Positions 45,764 to 55,134 are shown, counted from the first letter of the stretch. The stretch is 64,000 bases of DNA from Bacillota bacterium (GCA_023434855.1 JAEYSJ010000399.1:1-64000); one strand, 5' to 3'. Numbers and translations: made by a program. Notes: generated by a model not told the origin, from the sequence alone.

Positions 45764-47107
45764 TTACACGTCATTGGTCATCTGACGCTCGTTAATATAT
45801 TCGGTAAGCCTAGCTCTGGCAACTTCACGATTTTTAGCTTTGTGGCTGTACATTCTAGCGTCAGCCCTGCGAAGCACATCGTCAAGTTCCTTGTCGCCAT
45901 CACTGAAGGTGGCATAGCCGCAGGAAAGAAAGACAGGTAGTTCCTTCTTGTTTTTTCTGTTCGCCACCAATGATTGTTCTAGGCGCTGAACAAGTTTTGC
46001 GGCGGTTTCCTCATCAGATAGTTTTAAGATCACGACAAATTCATCGCCGCCAATCCGAGCAATCCAGTCTTGTTTGCGAAAATTCTCTTCCATAATCTGG
46101 GATGTTTTTTTTAGCAGCACATCACCCATGGCGTGTCCCAGATTGTCATTAATAAGTTTCATGCCATCAATATCAATGGCTATAAGGCTTATTGGCGTAG
46201 CCTGGTCGCTATTCCATTGCCGGAAGTACTCATCCATGAAGGCACGGTTATATAGACCAGTTAATTTGTCATGGAAGCTTATGAATTCCAGTTCATCTTT
46301 TTTTTGTTGAAGTTGATAAAATAACAGTTTATAGGGTTCGCGTAAGCTAGTTTCAACGATGGCTTTATAGAAATAAGAATAAGTAATCACTTTAAATAGA
46401 TGTCCTACCATATTCGACAGGCCATACATATCAGAATACAAAGTAAAGGACAGTTCTGTTCCAATACTTGTTAGATACGCCTGGACTAACAACTTAAAAA
46501 CTTTTTGATGGAAATGCGACTGATTTTTGAAAAGCAAGATTATCGAAATAATGAGGACAACACAGATGACGTACTCACTGTAAATCTTAAAAGATGTAAG
46601 ACCTTGGCCCACAATGAAGCAAACCGGAAAAATATACCAACAAAATATGCCTAAAAACATCAAAATTGAGACTCCCCCATAAATCAATAGGGGACCTTTG
46701 GGGTTTAATTTCCTTTTTAAAAAGAAAATAGAAAACAATAAAGTAGCGCTGTCAATAAATCTAGCTACCAACCACGTTGCAGGTGCTAGGCTCAAAGATG
46801 AACCAGGAAAAACCCCCATTCCCTGATAAACAAAAGTATGTAATAGATCAAAAACACCCGAAAAACCAAACGACATACCTAGTAACATAAAAAATCCGTT
46901 CTGAACTACTAAACGGGCGTTAAAGACAATTAGTGCTATACCAAAACTGATCAGTATAGTATACATTTCAGCCAGTGTATGGAAAAGCAAATAATTTGCC
47001 TGACTTATAAAGAAGCCTATAATAAAGAATGCCGCCATAAAAAGCATGATTTTGGCAGCCTGATATAAATTTGCGACTAATCCTTTGAGTGAGGATGTTT
47101 TTTCCAT
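45764..47107 (-). CDS. Membrane diguanylate cyclase (MASE3-like plus GGDEF)
   Basis: The 447 aa protein has about seven to eight N-terminal helices with the pattern of a MASE3 sensor (FDLLHTFVYQGMGVFP near residue 88), a short linker coiled coil (YQLQQKKDELEFISFHDKLT) and a C-terminal GGDEF domain with TGLYNRAFMDEY near residue 282 and RIGGDEFVVIL near residue 350. The intact GGDEF suggests active c-di-GMP synthesis; no RxxD inhibitory site was confirmed. AAGGAG ribosome site. Monocistronic. Confidence 0.9.
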   Translation of the reverse strand: MEKTSSLKGLVANLYQAAKIMLFMAAFFIIGFFISQANYLLFHTLAEMYTILISFGIALIVFNARLVVQNGFFMLLGMSFGFSGVFDLLHTFVYQGMGVFPGSSLSLAPATWLVARFIDSATLLFSIFFLKRKLNPKGPLLIYGGVSILMFLGIFCWYIFPVCFIVGQGLTSFKIYSEYVICVVLIISIILLFKNQSHFHQKVFKLLVQAYLTSIGTELSFTLYSDMYGLSNMVGHLFKVITYSYFYKAIVETSLREPYKLLFYQLQQKKDELEFISFHDKLTGLYNRAFMDEYFRQWNSDQATPISLIAIDIDGMKLINDNLGHAMGDVLLKKTSQIMEENFRKQDWIARIGGDEFVVILKLSDEETAAKLVQRLEQSLVANRKNKKELPVFLSCGYATFSDGDKELDDVLRRADARMYSHKAKNREVARARLTEYINERQMTNDV

Positions 47108-47428
47108 ATCCTAAGCTCCTTTCCCTGGCTCATATATAACATAGAACAATTATGCCTGGTTAGGATTATTATTTAGAATTTGTAAGGCATATTATCATGT
47201 CATGAACTTTTGCACTTTTGGGCTCGGTAACTACGCAAACTGTTTGTATAACATTTGTGTTCGACATAGTCTTTATAATTCCTCCATTTTTTTACAAGAG
47301 TTGAAATTGTAAAATACAACGCCTTTTTAGGATGGGACAATTATCAATCCTGAGCCTTGTTTACGGAAAGTAGTATTGTTGGACGTGAACTTTATCCAAT
47401 AAGAGTTTAATAAATTAATCAGATTATA
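47108..47428. other. Gene-poor AT-rich stretch
   Basis: Upstream region of the diguanylate cyclase. I see no supported ORF. A segment at 47327-47400 (GGATGGGACAATTATCAATC and following) loosely resembles the downstream small ORF, so it may be decayed coding sequence. Confidence 0.4.
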
Positions 47429-47457
47429 TTGAATTTTCCGATATATTCGTTTATAAT
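47429..47457 (+). promoter_or_regulatory. Sigma-A promoter of an orphan small transcript
   Basis: TTGAAT (47429-47434), 17-base spacer, TATAAT (47452-47457). It precedes the 27-aa ORF at 47514 and the terminator at 47757. Confidence 0.7.
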
Positions 47458-47513
47458 AAAAGTATAAAGAAGGACAAGAAAGCTAACTAGATTGTAGAGT
47501 GGGGGTGATTCCA

Positions 47514-47597
47514 ATGGGCCAGTTAGATGAAAGTCAATTGTTGGGTAGGAAGATAGTATTATTGGAATATAATCACCTTCTTATCGGGATGGGGTAA
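47514..47597 (+). CDS. Possible 27-aa peptide
   Basis: ORF MGQLDESQLLGRKIVLLEYN then HLLIGMG, with ribosome site GTGGGGGTG upstream. It is short and partly hydrophobic. The combination of promoter, ribosome site and downstream terminator supports a transcript; whether the peptide or the RNA is functional cannot be said. Confidence 0.4.
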   Translation: MGQLDESQLLGRKIVLLEYNHLLIGMG

Positions 47598-47756
47598 TTA
47601 CCGATTCTTATATAACGAAAGGATGAAGTGGTTATTCGATATCCTAATATCTGTTCCTACCCTAATTTAGAAAGATCATTACAACATATCAGTGCATGCA
47701 AGTCGTATGATTAGTACAAACAGGGAATGCTTTCACACCCAATCTATTTCAAATCT

Positions 47757-47787
47757 TAAAAAACCGCCGATCATTCGGCGGTTTTTC
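47757..47787 (+). terminator. Terminator of the orphan transcript
   Basis: Stem AAACCGCCGA / TCGGCGGTTT, loop TCAT, followed by TT. It defines a ~320-base transcript with the promoter at 47429. Confidence 0.85.
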
Positions 47788-47968
47788 ACATAACAGTGGT
47801 TATCGGATGTAAACTAAAATAACGGCCTTCCAACGTTAAAAACATTAAGAGACTTTTCATTTTTTATTGAAAGGTATTTATCAATTTTAGGAGAAGTGGA
47901 TTTTAATTACAATTTAGTAAAGATTTATTTGATACCCACTTTTTCGGTTAAAGAAAGCATACGATAGT

Positions 47969-48045
47969 AAAGGAGCTGATTAGTGTGTTGAGATAGTAAA
48001 ATCAGGGTGCGAAACTCGCCCTTTGGGAATCAGCTCTATAGGTAA
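47969..48045. other. Structured sequence in an otherwise empty gap
   Basis: Perfect arms GAGCTGATT (47973) and AATCAGCTC (to 48036) enclose an inner hairpin GCGA-AAC-TCGC. The gap 47788-48150 has no supported ORF. It could be a non-coding RNA or the end of a lost mobile element. Confidence 0.35.
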
Positions 48046-48150
48046 AAGTGGTCCCAAACCTCATCGCAGATGTAGACTGATTTAATTACTGGGCGTTACC
48101 TAAGTTTAAGAATTTAATTATTTGTCAATTCATCGGGATATACAAATCAA

Positions 48151-49674
48151 TCATTCCAGCCCTTGCAAATTATTCCGGTAATGAATCGCTTCAGCAATAT
48201 ACTGCCCGTTTATTTTTTCACTCCCCGCCAAATCGGCGATAGTGCGGGCCACTTTTATAATACGGTCATACCCTCTGCCGCTTAAATTCATTTTGCTAAA
48301 GGCCTGCTTCAATAATGCCTGGGCATCATCAGTCATTGGACAAGTGGTTTTTAAGTGTTTATGACCCATTTGCGCATTACAGAATAAGCCGTATTTTTTC
48401 AGACGTTCACATTGCAGCGCCCTGGCGATTTCCACCCGCTGTCTGATTGTCTCTGAGGATTCACTAGGTGTGGTATTAGTAAATTCACTATATTCCAGAC
48501 GCGGCACATGGATATGAATGTCAAAACGGTCAAGCAACGGTCCGGATATTTTTTTAACATAACGGTGGATATCACCTGATGAACAGGAGCAAGAATGGTT
48601 GGCATCGCCATAAAACCCGCACGGACACGGATTCATCGATGCGATAAGTATCGATTTTGCAGGAAAGGACAAAGAAGCGTTAACCCGGGAAATAGTAACC
48701 TGCCCGTCCTCCAAAGGCTGGCGCAGCACTTCCAGTACAGTTTTCGGAAATTCAGGAAGTTCATCCAAGAATAGTACGCCATGATGACTTAGTGTCACTT
48801 CGCCGGGACGGGGAATACTGCCGCCGCCGATCATGCCGGCACTGGAAACGGTATGGTGAGGGTTTCTGAAGGGTCTGGCGGCTATTAAGCCGGAGCCGGT
48901 TTTCAGCAACCCTGCCACACTGTATATTTTTGTTACTTCTAATGCTTCCTTGGTAGACATTGCCGGCAAAATTGAGGGAATCCGCTTGGCCAGCATGGTT
49001 TTACCCGAACCGGGCGGGCCAACCATCAATACGTTATGGCCACCGGTAGCTGCTATCTCTAAAGCCCGTTTTGCGACAATCTGTCCTTGTATTTCAGCAA
49101 AGTCATCATATTTATCGTAGGACAGCTCAGCATTATCATTTTTAACTTCAGGCGACAATTTCTGCCTGCAGTTTAGGTGCAGCACTAATTGTTCTAATGA
49201 ACCAGGGGCGTATACATCCAGGTTGTCTACTAACAATGCTTCCTGGGCATTTTCCGGAGCTAAAAACAGTTCTTTTATGCCTTGTTCCTGGCAATTAACG
49301 GCCATTGGCAGCATGCCGGATATGCCCCGCAGTTTCCCTTCCAGTGATAATTCACTAATAAATAAGCAGTTTCGGCAGTTTTCCGGCACAATGTATCCGC
49401 TGGCTGATAAAATTCCAATCGCAATAGGTAAGTCCAAGCCGGAACTATCCTTCTTAAGATCAGCCGGGGCCAAGTTGACGGTAATCCGCTGGGCGGGAAA
49501 TTTAAAACCGGCGTTTTTTATCGCGGCACGTACTCGTTCACGGGATTCGCGTACAGCTGTATCCGGCAGGCCTACAATATCGAGACCTGGCAGACCATTG
49601 GCTATATCTACTTCTACCGTAATTAATACACCATTCAGACCTACTGTGGTCGAACCAAATGTTTGCGCAAACAC
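48151..49674 (-). CDS. comM: ComM/YifB Mg-chelatase-like AAA+ ATPase
   Basis: Hexameric AAA+ helicase family; ComM promotes branch migration during natural transformation in studied species. The 507 aa protein has the N-terminal Lon-like domain (GLDIVGLPDTAVRESRERVR near residue 29), Walker A VGPPGSGKTMLAKRI near residue 219, Walker B GVLFLDELPEF near residue 298 and a CxxC-type zinc loop with CPCGFYGD. GTG start at 49674 with GGAGG six bases upstream. Confidence 0.92.
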   Translation of the reverse strand: MFAQTFGSTTVGLNGVLITVEVDIANGLPGLDIVGLPDTAVRESRERVRAAIKNAGFKFPAQRITVNLAPADLKKDSSGLDLPIAIGILSASGYIVPENCRNCLFISELSLEGKLRGISGMLPMAVNCQEQGIKELFLAPENAQEALLVDNLDVYAPGSLEQLVLHLNCRQKLSPEVKNDNAELSYDKYDDFAEIQGQIVAKRALEIAATGGHNVLMVGPPGSGKTMLAKRIPSILPAMSTKEALEVTKIYSVAGLLKTGSGLIAARPFRNPHHTVSSAGMIGGGSIPRPGEVTLSHHGVLFLDELPEFPKTVLEVLRQPLEDGQVTISRVNASLSFPAKSILIASMNPCPCGFYGDANHSCSCSSGDIHRYVKKISGPLLDRFDIHIHVPRLEYSEFTNTTPSESSETIRQRVEIARALQCERLKKYGLFCNAQMGHKHLKTTCPMTDDAQALLKQAFSKMNLSGRGYDRIIKVARTIADLAGSEKINGQYIAEAIHYRNNLQGLE

Positions 49675-49698
49675 TGTTTACCTCCAGATACCAATGAC

Positions 49699-50259
49699 TT
49701 AGCAACTCCCCTGCCATCGTTGAAACAGATTATGCTCTACATCAAGCAAATCGCATATTTTACCCACCATCATATCAATCAAAGCCTGCAAATCTTGGGG
49801 CCGATGATAGAACCCCGGACTGGCAGGTACAATCTTTACACCAAGCTGAGCTAGCTTGAGCATATTAGCTAGATGGATGGCATTCAGCGGTGTCTCGCGG
49901 GGAACAAGTATCAACTGCCGGCCTTCCTTCAATGTAACATCGGCAGCACGGCTAATCAGATTGTCCGCAATGCCGTTTGCGATCACCCCCAACGTCCGCA
50001 TAGAGCACGGAGCAACGACCATGGCATCTGTCTTAAAGGAACCACTGGCAATACACGCAGCAATGTTATGTACATCATGCAAGAAGTCAACTCTTGCCAT
50101 AATCTCTTTTCGCTCAACATTGCACTCATATTGCAGAACTTGCCAGCCGTAATCTGACACCACGGCATGAATTTCACACCCGGCCTGTTTTAACACTTCA
50201 ATTAACCTGAAACCATATATGGCGCCGCTGGCACCGGAAACCCCTACAATTATCCGCAA
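49699..50259 (-). CDS. ubiX: UbiX family flavin prenyltransferase
   Basis: UbiX makes the prenylated FMN cofactor used by UbiD-type decarboxylases. The 186 aa protein has the FMN-binding start IVGVSGASGAIYG and the motif VVAPCSMRTLGVIANG near residue 81, and PRETPLNAIHLANMLKLAQ near residue 120. TTG start at 50259 with GGTGG eight bases upstream. No ubiD gene is seen in the window. Confidence 0.92.
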   Translation of the reverse strand: MRIIVGVSGASGAIYGFRLIEVLKQAGCEIHAVVSDYGWQVLQYECNVERKEIMARVDFLHDVHNIAACIASGSFKTDAMVVAPCSMRTLGVIANGIADNLISRAADVTLKEGRQLILVPRETPLNAIHLANMLKLAQLGVKIVPASPGFYHRPQDLQALIDMMVGKICDLLDVEHNLFQRWQGSC

Positions 50260-50271
50260 AGTTTACACCAC

Positions 50272-50631
50272 CTAGTTGCCAAATGCATTAATAATGTGAT
50301 TATATTCTAATTTTCCCCGGGACGATAAAAGTATTTCCAGAACATCGAAACGGCAAGCGGCATTATTATTACCTGTTTGCTTAAGATAACACAGCGCCGT
50401 ATTAATTATTTTATGCTGCTTATGATAGGTGACAGCCTCAGCGGGAAAACCACATATTTTACTGCGTCTGGTTTTTACTTCAACAAATACGATAACATCC
50501 TTAATTTTTGCTATTATATCAATTTCGCCGGTTTTGCTACGGTATTTACGCGCTAAAATAAGGTATCCGGATTTACGCAAATAATCTGTTGCAGCCTGTT
50601 CCCCTATTTCGCCAACTTCAATATGATTCAC
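50272..50631 (-). CDS. yraN: YraN family endonuclease-like protein
   Basis: UPF0102 protein with a restriction-endonuclease-like fold. The 119 aa protein has GEQAATDYLRKSGY near residue 9, the core KTGEIDIIAK near residue 33 and VFVEVKTRR near residue 49, the predicted D-(E/Q)xK catalytic set. GTG start at 50631 with GGGAG upstream. Its position after rnhB-region genes and before comM is typical. Confidence 0.9.
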   Translation of the reverse strand: MNHIEVGEIGEQAATDYLRKSGYLILARKYRSKTGEIDIIAKIKDVIVFVEVKTRRSKICGFPAEAVTYHKQHKIINTALCYLKQTGNNNAACRFDVLEILLSSRGKLEYNHIINAFGN

Positions 50632-50671
50632 AAAAAATACACTCCCTAATAAGCGGCCTTAGGGATACGAC

Positions 50672-50829
50672 TAACCACAGAGGTCACAGAGGACTCAGAG
50701 GGATTTTATTATTACTTGTATTCTCTGCTACGTTCTTAACTTAATGTATTTCATTTACAGTCAGTGTCGGTTAATACTTTCCTTGCGCGATGAATATCGC
50801 GTCGTTCCACTCCGTGTCCTCTGTGGTTC
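50672..50829. repeat. Family C hairpin repeat, copy 2
   Basis: TAACCACAGAGGTCACAGAG (50672) pairs with a right arm ending GTCCTCTGTGGTT (50829); internal GCGCGATGAATATCGCG is a further palindrome. Related by layout to copies at 26431 and 62197, with a different base composition in the arms. Confidence 0.65.
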
Positions 50830-50897
50830 AAAAAACCCACTAGCCACCCAGCTGCTTATAAATTGTGATATAGTAAGGCTTTACTATTTTATTCCGT

Positions 50898-50936
50898 AAA
50901 AAAAGACAACATCCTGCTATTTGGCCTGTTGTCTTT
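50898..50936 (-). terminator. Terminator after the HD-GYP gene
   Basis: Stem AAAGACAACA / TGTTGTCTTT with an inner paired part, and seven T residues on the minus strand, ten bases past the stop codon. Confidence 0.9.
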
Positions 50937-50945
50937 CATAAATAT

Positions 50946-52010
50946 TCATCTTTCTTCCACATCGGCGATATAGATTTGCGGGTTCTTCAGTAGATCTATT
51001 TCCTGTAATTTAGTAATCTGCTGGCGATTCTCATCCATAATAATTCTAACTACCGGTTTTGATTTGTCTTCCCGCGAGATGTCTACCACAACACCAATCT
51101 GATTATTACTGAGGCGGACAGCTGTCCCAATGGGAAATATTGCTATATTCTCCATAAAGCATTTAACTAACTCACTGTCAAAAGAGGCTCCGCCCGCTTT
51201 AGCAATAATGGCCAGCGCTTCATAAACCGGCATAGCCCTTCGATAACTGGCATCAGTAGTAAGAGCGTCATACAGATCAGCAATCGCCACAATATAGGCA
51301 AATTGGTGAATTTCATCTTGCTTTAATCCGCGCGGATAACCGGTGCCGTCATAACGCTCATGGTGCTGAAAAGCGCAGTGTGCTGAAAGCGTGCTAATTT
51401 CCGGATTCTTGCGCAATATTTCAAAACCAAGGGATGGATGTTTCTTTATTTCCTCTCTTTCGATAGAAGTTAAGCGGCCCGGTTTATTTAATATCTTCTC
51501 TGGTAACTGAATTTTACCCACATCATGCAGTAGCGCGCCAACACCCAAATCGCGCAAGCGCAATTCATCCAAACCAAGACTGATCCCTGTCATAATTGAT
51601 AGAACACATACATTTACAACATGACTAAATAAATAATCATTGCGAGTACGCATATCAATAAAATTTAGCATTATACTGCGATTTTGACACAATTCGTCAA
51701 CGAGCATATTTGAAGCTTTCTTTGCCTGCCCGGCATCTACGCCTTTACCTACTTTTACTTGTTCTATTAACGATTTAGCGGCAGCCACCGCCTCTAATCT
51801 CGTTTTTTCACCGATAACATCAGGAATATCAATGTCCTTAGTTAAAGCATCTTCCACATAAATATATGTTACTTGCAGTTCTTTAAGACGATTGACAAAG
51901 CGCTTAGAAAGCTCGATACCAGCATTTAATAGCACTATTCCTTCAGCTGTATACAACGGTTTGGCCAATTTCATGCCAGGAGTAATATTTTCTAATAATA
52001 TCCGGCGCAT
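50946..52010 (-). CDS. HD-GYP domain phosphodiesterase
   Basis: The 354 aa protein has an N-terminal DUF3391-like region and a C-terminal HD-GYP domain: LLHDVGKIQLPEKIL near residue 161, HHERYDGTGYPRGL near residue 217 and ADLYDALTTD near residue 244. The complete HD and GYP residues predict c-di-GMP hydrolysis. A further beta-rich tail (IAIFPIGTAVRLSNN) follows. It stands nine bases downstream of the flagellar-like ylqH, a hint at motility or surface signalling. Confidence 0.9.
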   Translation of the reverse strand: MRRILLENITPGMKLAKPLYTAEGIVLLNAGIELSKRFVNRLKELQVTYIYVEDALTKDIDIPDVIGEKTRLEAVAAAKSLIEQVKVGKGVDAGQAKKASNMLVDELCQNRSIMLNFIDMRTRNDYLFSHVVNVCVLSIMTGISLGLDELRLRDLGVGALLHDVGKIQLPEKILNKPGRLTSIEREEIKKHPSLGFEILRKNPEISTLSAHCAFQHHERYDGTGYPRGLKQDEIHQFAYIVAIADLYDALTTDASYRRAMPVYEALAIIAKAGGASFDSELVKCFMENIAIFPIGTAVRLSNNQIGVVVDISREDKSKPVVRIIMDENRQQITKLQEIDLLKNPQIYIADVEER

Positions 52011-52019
52011 GTAGACCTC

Positions 52020-52313
52020 CTATTTATTCTGTTGCTTACCCAATGCCTGATCGATACGGTAAATATAAGCCAAAATTTCGGCAACAACTTTATATAATTC
52101 AGGAGGAATTTCCCGATCTAATTCTACGGCCATCAACATGCTGCTTAATGCTTTGTTCTGATATATGGGAATAGCATTTTTTTTAGCAGCAGCAAGTATT
52201 TGTTCCGCAATAAAGCCTGCTCCTTTTGCAACAACTTTGGGGGCATCATTACGTTCATCGTTATAGCTAAGGGCTATTGCTTGTTTGGGCCGATCTGACT
52301 TATTTCTTGTCAT
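52020..52313 (-). CDS. ylqH: FlhB C-terminal-domain-like protein (YlqH)
   Basis: The 97 aa protein corresponds to only the cytoplasmic domain of the export-gate protein FlhB (KQAIALSYNDERNDAPKVVA, then GFIAEQILAAAKKNAIPIYQ). The autocleavage motif NPTH is absent; the equivalent position reads NDER. Membrane part missing, as in Bacillus YlqH. ATG at 52313 follows AGGTGG. It is coupled to the FliK-like gene by one base. Likely interacts with it; true role unknown. Confidence 0.85.
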   Translation of the reverse strand: MTRNKSDRPKQAIALSYNDERNDAPKVVAKGAGFIAEQILAAAKKNAIPIYQNKALSSMLMAVELDREIPPELYKVVAEILAYIYRIDQALGKQQNK

Positions 52314-52314
52314 C

Positions 52315-54210
52315 TCAACCACCTGACGTATTGACAACGCTGATATCAACAAGTTTTAAAGAAGAATTTGCTACAGATTTTTGAATAGCAGGAATATAAC
52401 CTACAAATTCTTCAGCTGCCTCGGCATTAGGAAATGCTACCCGCACATTAAGCTGATTTTCTTTGTACAGCCGAAAAACAGTATCCACGACTCCCATATT
52501 TTCAGTGGCCATGCAGATACGCAGCCAAGTTTCAGACTGGGTCCGCACAGTTGCATTACTTTCACTATCATACTGGTGATAAATATGAATATGGGCCGGA
52601 CATAACTGCATGCCTTCACCAAAATATAAAGGGGTAGTAAAGGAAACCGTACTTTGCTTGTTTGTTATTTCCCCGGCAAATGCACTGGATTTTTGCATAG
52701 ATGCCGCCAAATCGCGCAAAGCACTTACACTATTGCGCAGTTTATCAGCAGGCGTATCCGTCCATTGAGCGGCATCCTGCAATTTCAGTAATGCCCACAA
52801 GTCTGTGAGTTCCGGCAAGTTATTTTTGTTTGCGGCCTGCTGTACCTGGGGTGGCGCACTCTGACGGAAAGAATTTACCAGTTCTCGCAACAATAACTGT
52901 TCCTTGTGCAATGAATCCCCGCCATCGGCCAAAGGAGACTGCTGCCATAGTTGGCGTACAACAGCCTGGTATTTATTGTTTGCGGGTAAAATATCGTCCA
53001 GCATTTGCTTTAATATTTGCTGAAAATCATTTTCATTAAATTGCAACTGCTCCTCGCCATTAGCCATTTGTTGTAGCACTAATTGAGTATTATCGGAATT
53101 GTTGCCAACTCCTGCTGATTTAACAATATCAAATAATTGCTGAAGAAATGACATAATATCATTATTTCTTAATTGCAATAGTTGCCTACCATTGGTCACG
53201 AGCACCGGTTGCTTTCCATCAGCATCAGCTAATTGTTGCTCCATAATAGATTGCTGTACAGGCTTAGCATTGCCTTGTTTAATCTGTTTCAGTTTATCTG
53301 GCGCTTGTTGACCTGTAGACAACACAACAGCATTTTCTCTTAACTGCTCCGGTTGATCTTCGACAGTATTAGGGGCAAACTGCGCAACATGCGAATTCTC
53401 GGTTAATTGCCCATTCTCCGGCGATTGGCTTTCAGATAACATTATATTATTTGGCAACAACTGCAGTATTTCTTGATTAATATCAGCAGTTTGCTGCCCT
53501 GTTTGCTGAGTACTTCCGGACAGGAATGCGGATTTATCTGCCAATGAATTCTCCGTCATTTGCTTAACCAGCAGCAGAACATTATCTTTCAGCTGCTGAT
53601 ATTGTTGTTCGTCAGTACCGGACAATCCTTGTTTAAATAATTGATTAATCGCAGAATTCAGTTTTGTCTCAACCGTTGCTCTGTTTATTAGCTGTTTAGC
53701 CAGTGACATAATATCACTTTCTTTCACCTGCGGCGGTTGATTATCATCTGCATTATGTTCCAAATTATATTCAAGCAAAGTTGTAGACAAGGATGGTAAT
53801 AATTCTTTAGGTGTCTGATTAGTAAGTTCTAAAGAATCATTAAGCATATTGGCAAGAGTTTGTAGCTGATCTATTGCGTTTTTTTGATTTTGGGCAAATG
53901 CAACCATTCCCTGGGAAAGCAAATCAGCAGTAGGCTCATTCTGTTGCAAAATATCCAGCACAAATTCTTTAATATCTTGCGGCAAAGACTGCACCAAAGT
54001 AGTGCGTTGTTCCAAAGCTTTTACAAATTCCTCCAATAACGGCTTTAATAAATTATCAACTGATACCTGTGTCCCATTCTTTACCAGAATTTCATTTTGA
54101 CCGTCAGTTGATGGCATAGATTGTCCTGGTTGAATTTGCTCACTTTGATTGTTAGCAATGGTTTGGCTTTGAGTTTGTGGCACACCTGAACTAATATTGG
54201 TGACATTCAT
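52315..54210 (-). CDS. ylqG: FliK-like protein (YlqG)
   Basis: The 631 aa protein is extremely rich in Gln and Asn, and ends with a globular domain resembling the flagellar hook-length control C-terminal region (AWLRICMATENMGVVDTVF type segment, ENQLNVRVAFPNAEAAEEFV). The ATG at 54210 has GGGAGG nine bases upstream and overlaps rnhB by 20 bases. The rnhB-ylqG-ylqH order is the same as in Bacillus. Function is unknown; no flagellar genes are nearby. Confidence 0.8.
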   Translation of the reverse strand: MNVTNISSGVPQTQSQTIANNQSEQIQPGQSMPSTDGQNEILVKNGTQVSVDNLLKPLLEEFVKALEQRTTLVQSLPQDIKEFVLDILQQNEPTADLLSQGMVAFAQNQKNAIDQLQTLANMLNDSLELTNQTPKELLPSLSTTLLEYNLEHNADDNQPPQVKESDIMSLAKQLINRATVETKLNSAINQLFKQGLSGTDEQQYQQLKDNVLLLVKQMTENSLADKSAFLSGSTQQTGQQTADINQEILQLLPNNIMLSESQSPENGQLTENSHVAQFAPNTVEDQPEQLRENAVVLSTGQQAPDKLKQIKQGNAKPVQQSIMEQQLADADGKQPVLVTNGRQLLQLRNNDIMSFLQQLFDIVKSAGVGNNSDNTQLVLQQMANGEEQLQFNENDFQQILKQMLDDILPANNKYQAVVRQLWQQSPLADGGDSLHKEQLLLRELVNSFRQSAPPQVQQAANKNNLPELTDLWALLKLQDAAQWTDTPADKLRNSVSALRDLAASMQKSSAFAGEITNKQSTVSFTTPLYFGEGMQLCPAHIHIYHQYDSESNATVRTQSETWLRICMATENMGVVDTVFRLYKENQLNVRVAFPNAEAAEEFVGYIPAIQKSVANSSLKLVDISVVNTSGG

Positions 54211-54991
54211 TGCTCTTTGCCTCCCAAGATTTAATAGGTTCAAAACTACGCCGGTGAATAATGCATGGCCCATATTTATTCAGGGCGTCTAAATGTTCAC
54301 GCGTGCCATACCCTTTATGCCGCGTGAATCCATACATGGGGAATCTCATATCCAATTCATCCATTATTTGATCCCTTTCCACTTTGGCAATAATTGATGC
54401 CGCGGCAATAGATGCACTTATCGCATCACCGCCTATTAACGAAAGGGAAGGTACCGATAAATTATGTAGGGGCACTGCATCTATCAATACCGCCTGCGGC
54501 AGCGGATAAAGCCCGGCAATTGCTTCATACATGCCAGTTACTGTTGCTTGATAGATATTCATCTGATCGATTCGCGTCACATCTATTACTGAATGGCTAA
54601 TGGCAATAGCAACATTTTTAATAGCATTATATAATTCCATCCTTTGGTGAGCCGATAACTTTTTGGAATCATTCAATAATGGTATATGACAGCCTAATGG
54701 CAAAATAACGGCTGCAATAACAACAGGACCGGCCAAAGGTCCGCGTCCAGCCTCATCTACCCCGGCAATTAGCTCATATCCTTGCCCAGTCAATGAATGC
54801 TCATGGATATACAAACTTTGAACCCTGTCTTTTTCTCGTTCATTGGCTAATTGTTTTTGCTGCCATTTATGTAATAACTTTATTATCGATAAACGCGAAT
54901 CATTTCTTAACATATTAATAATATGTGCGGGGACATCGTTTTGTGTCAATAGGTTGGCAACTTGCTCCACTGTCATACGGGCAATGTCCAA
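54191..54991 (-). CDS. rnhB: Ribonuclease HII
   Basis: RNase HII removes single ribonucleotides from DNA. The 266 aa protein has ELIAGVDEAGRGPLAGPVV near residue 72 with the first catalytic Asp-Glu, the further acidic residue in LIDAVPL, and the SIIAKVERD block near residue 203. It has a ~65-residue N-terminal extension found in Bacillota. TTG start at 54991 with GGAGGGGG upstream; ATG at residue 6 is an alternative. Overlaps ylqG by 20 bases. Confidence 0.93.
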   Translation of the reverse strand: MDIARMTVEQVANLLTQNDVPAHIINMLRNDSRLSIIKLLHKWQQKQLANEREKDRVQSLYIHEHSLTGQGYELIAGVDEAGRGPLAGPVVIAAVILPLGCHIPLLNDSKKLSAHQRMELYNAIKNVAIAISHSVIDVTRIDQMNIYQATVTGMYEAIAGLYPLPQAVLIDAVPLHNLSVPSLSLIGGDAISASIAAASIIAKVERDQIMDELDMRFPMYGFTRHKGYGTREHLDALNKYGPCIIHRRSFEPIKSWEAKSNECHQY

Positions 54992-55082
54992 AGAACCCCC
55001 TCCAATGCCTTAAAAAAACAAGGTATAACTAATATTATATTCTTGCTTTTTCACCAAATCCCTGTTAAAAATTATAAAAAAT

Positions 55083-55112
55083 AAAAGACTGGTAAGATGC
55101 CAGTCTTTTTAG
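55083..55112 (-). terminator. Terminator after rbgA
   Basis: Stem AAAAGACTGG / CCAGTCTTTT on both strands, loop TAAGATG, T-rich tail on the minus strand ~25 bases past rbgA. Confidence 0.85.
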
Positions 55113-55134
55113 TATAGTTTCTAAAGAAAAGATC

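Noticed and set aside
47623..47670. 15-codon ORF MKWLFDILISVPTLI
   Set aside because: Too short, weak ribosome site; could occur by chance, although a hydrophobic peptide cannot be excluded.
45481..48168. 17-base sequence CAATCATTCCAGCCCTT shared by 45483 and the comM 3' end
   Set aside because: Only this short match is shared, with no extension on either side; it may be chance.
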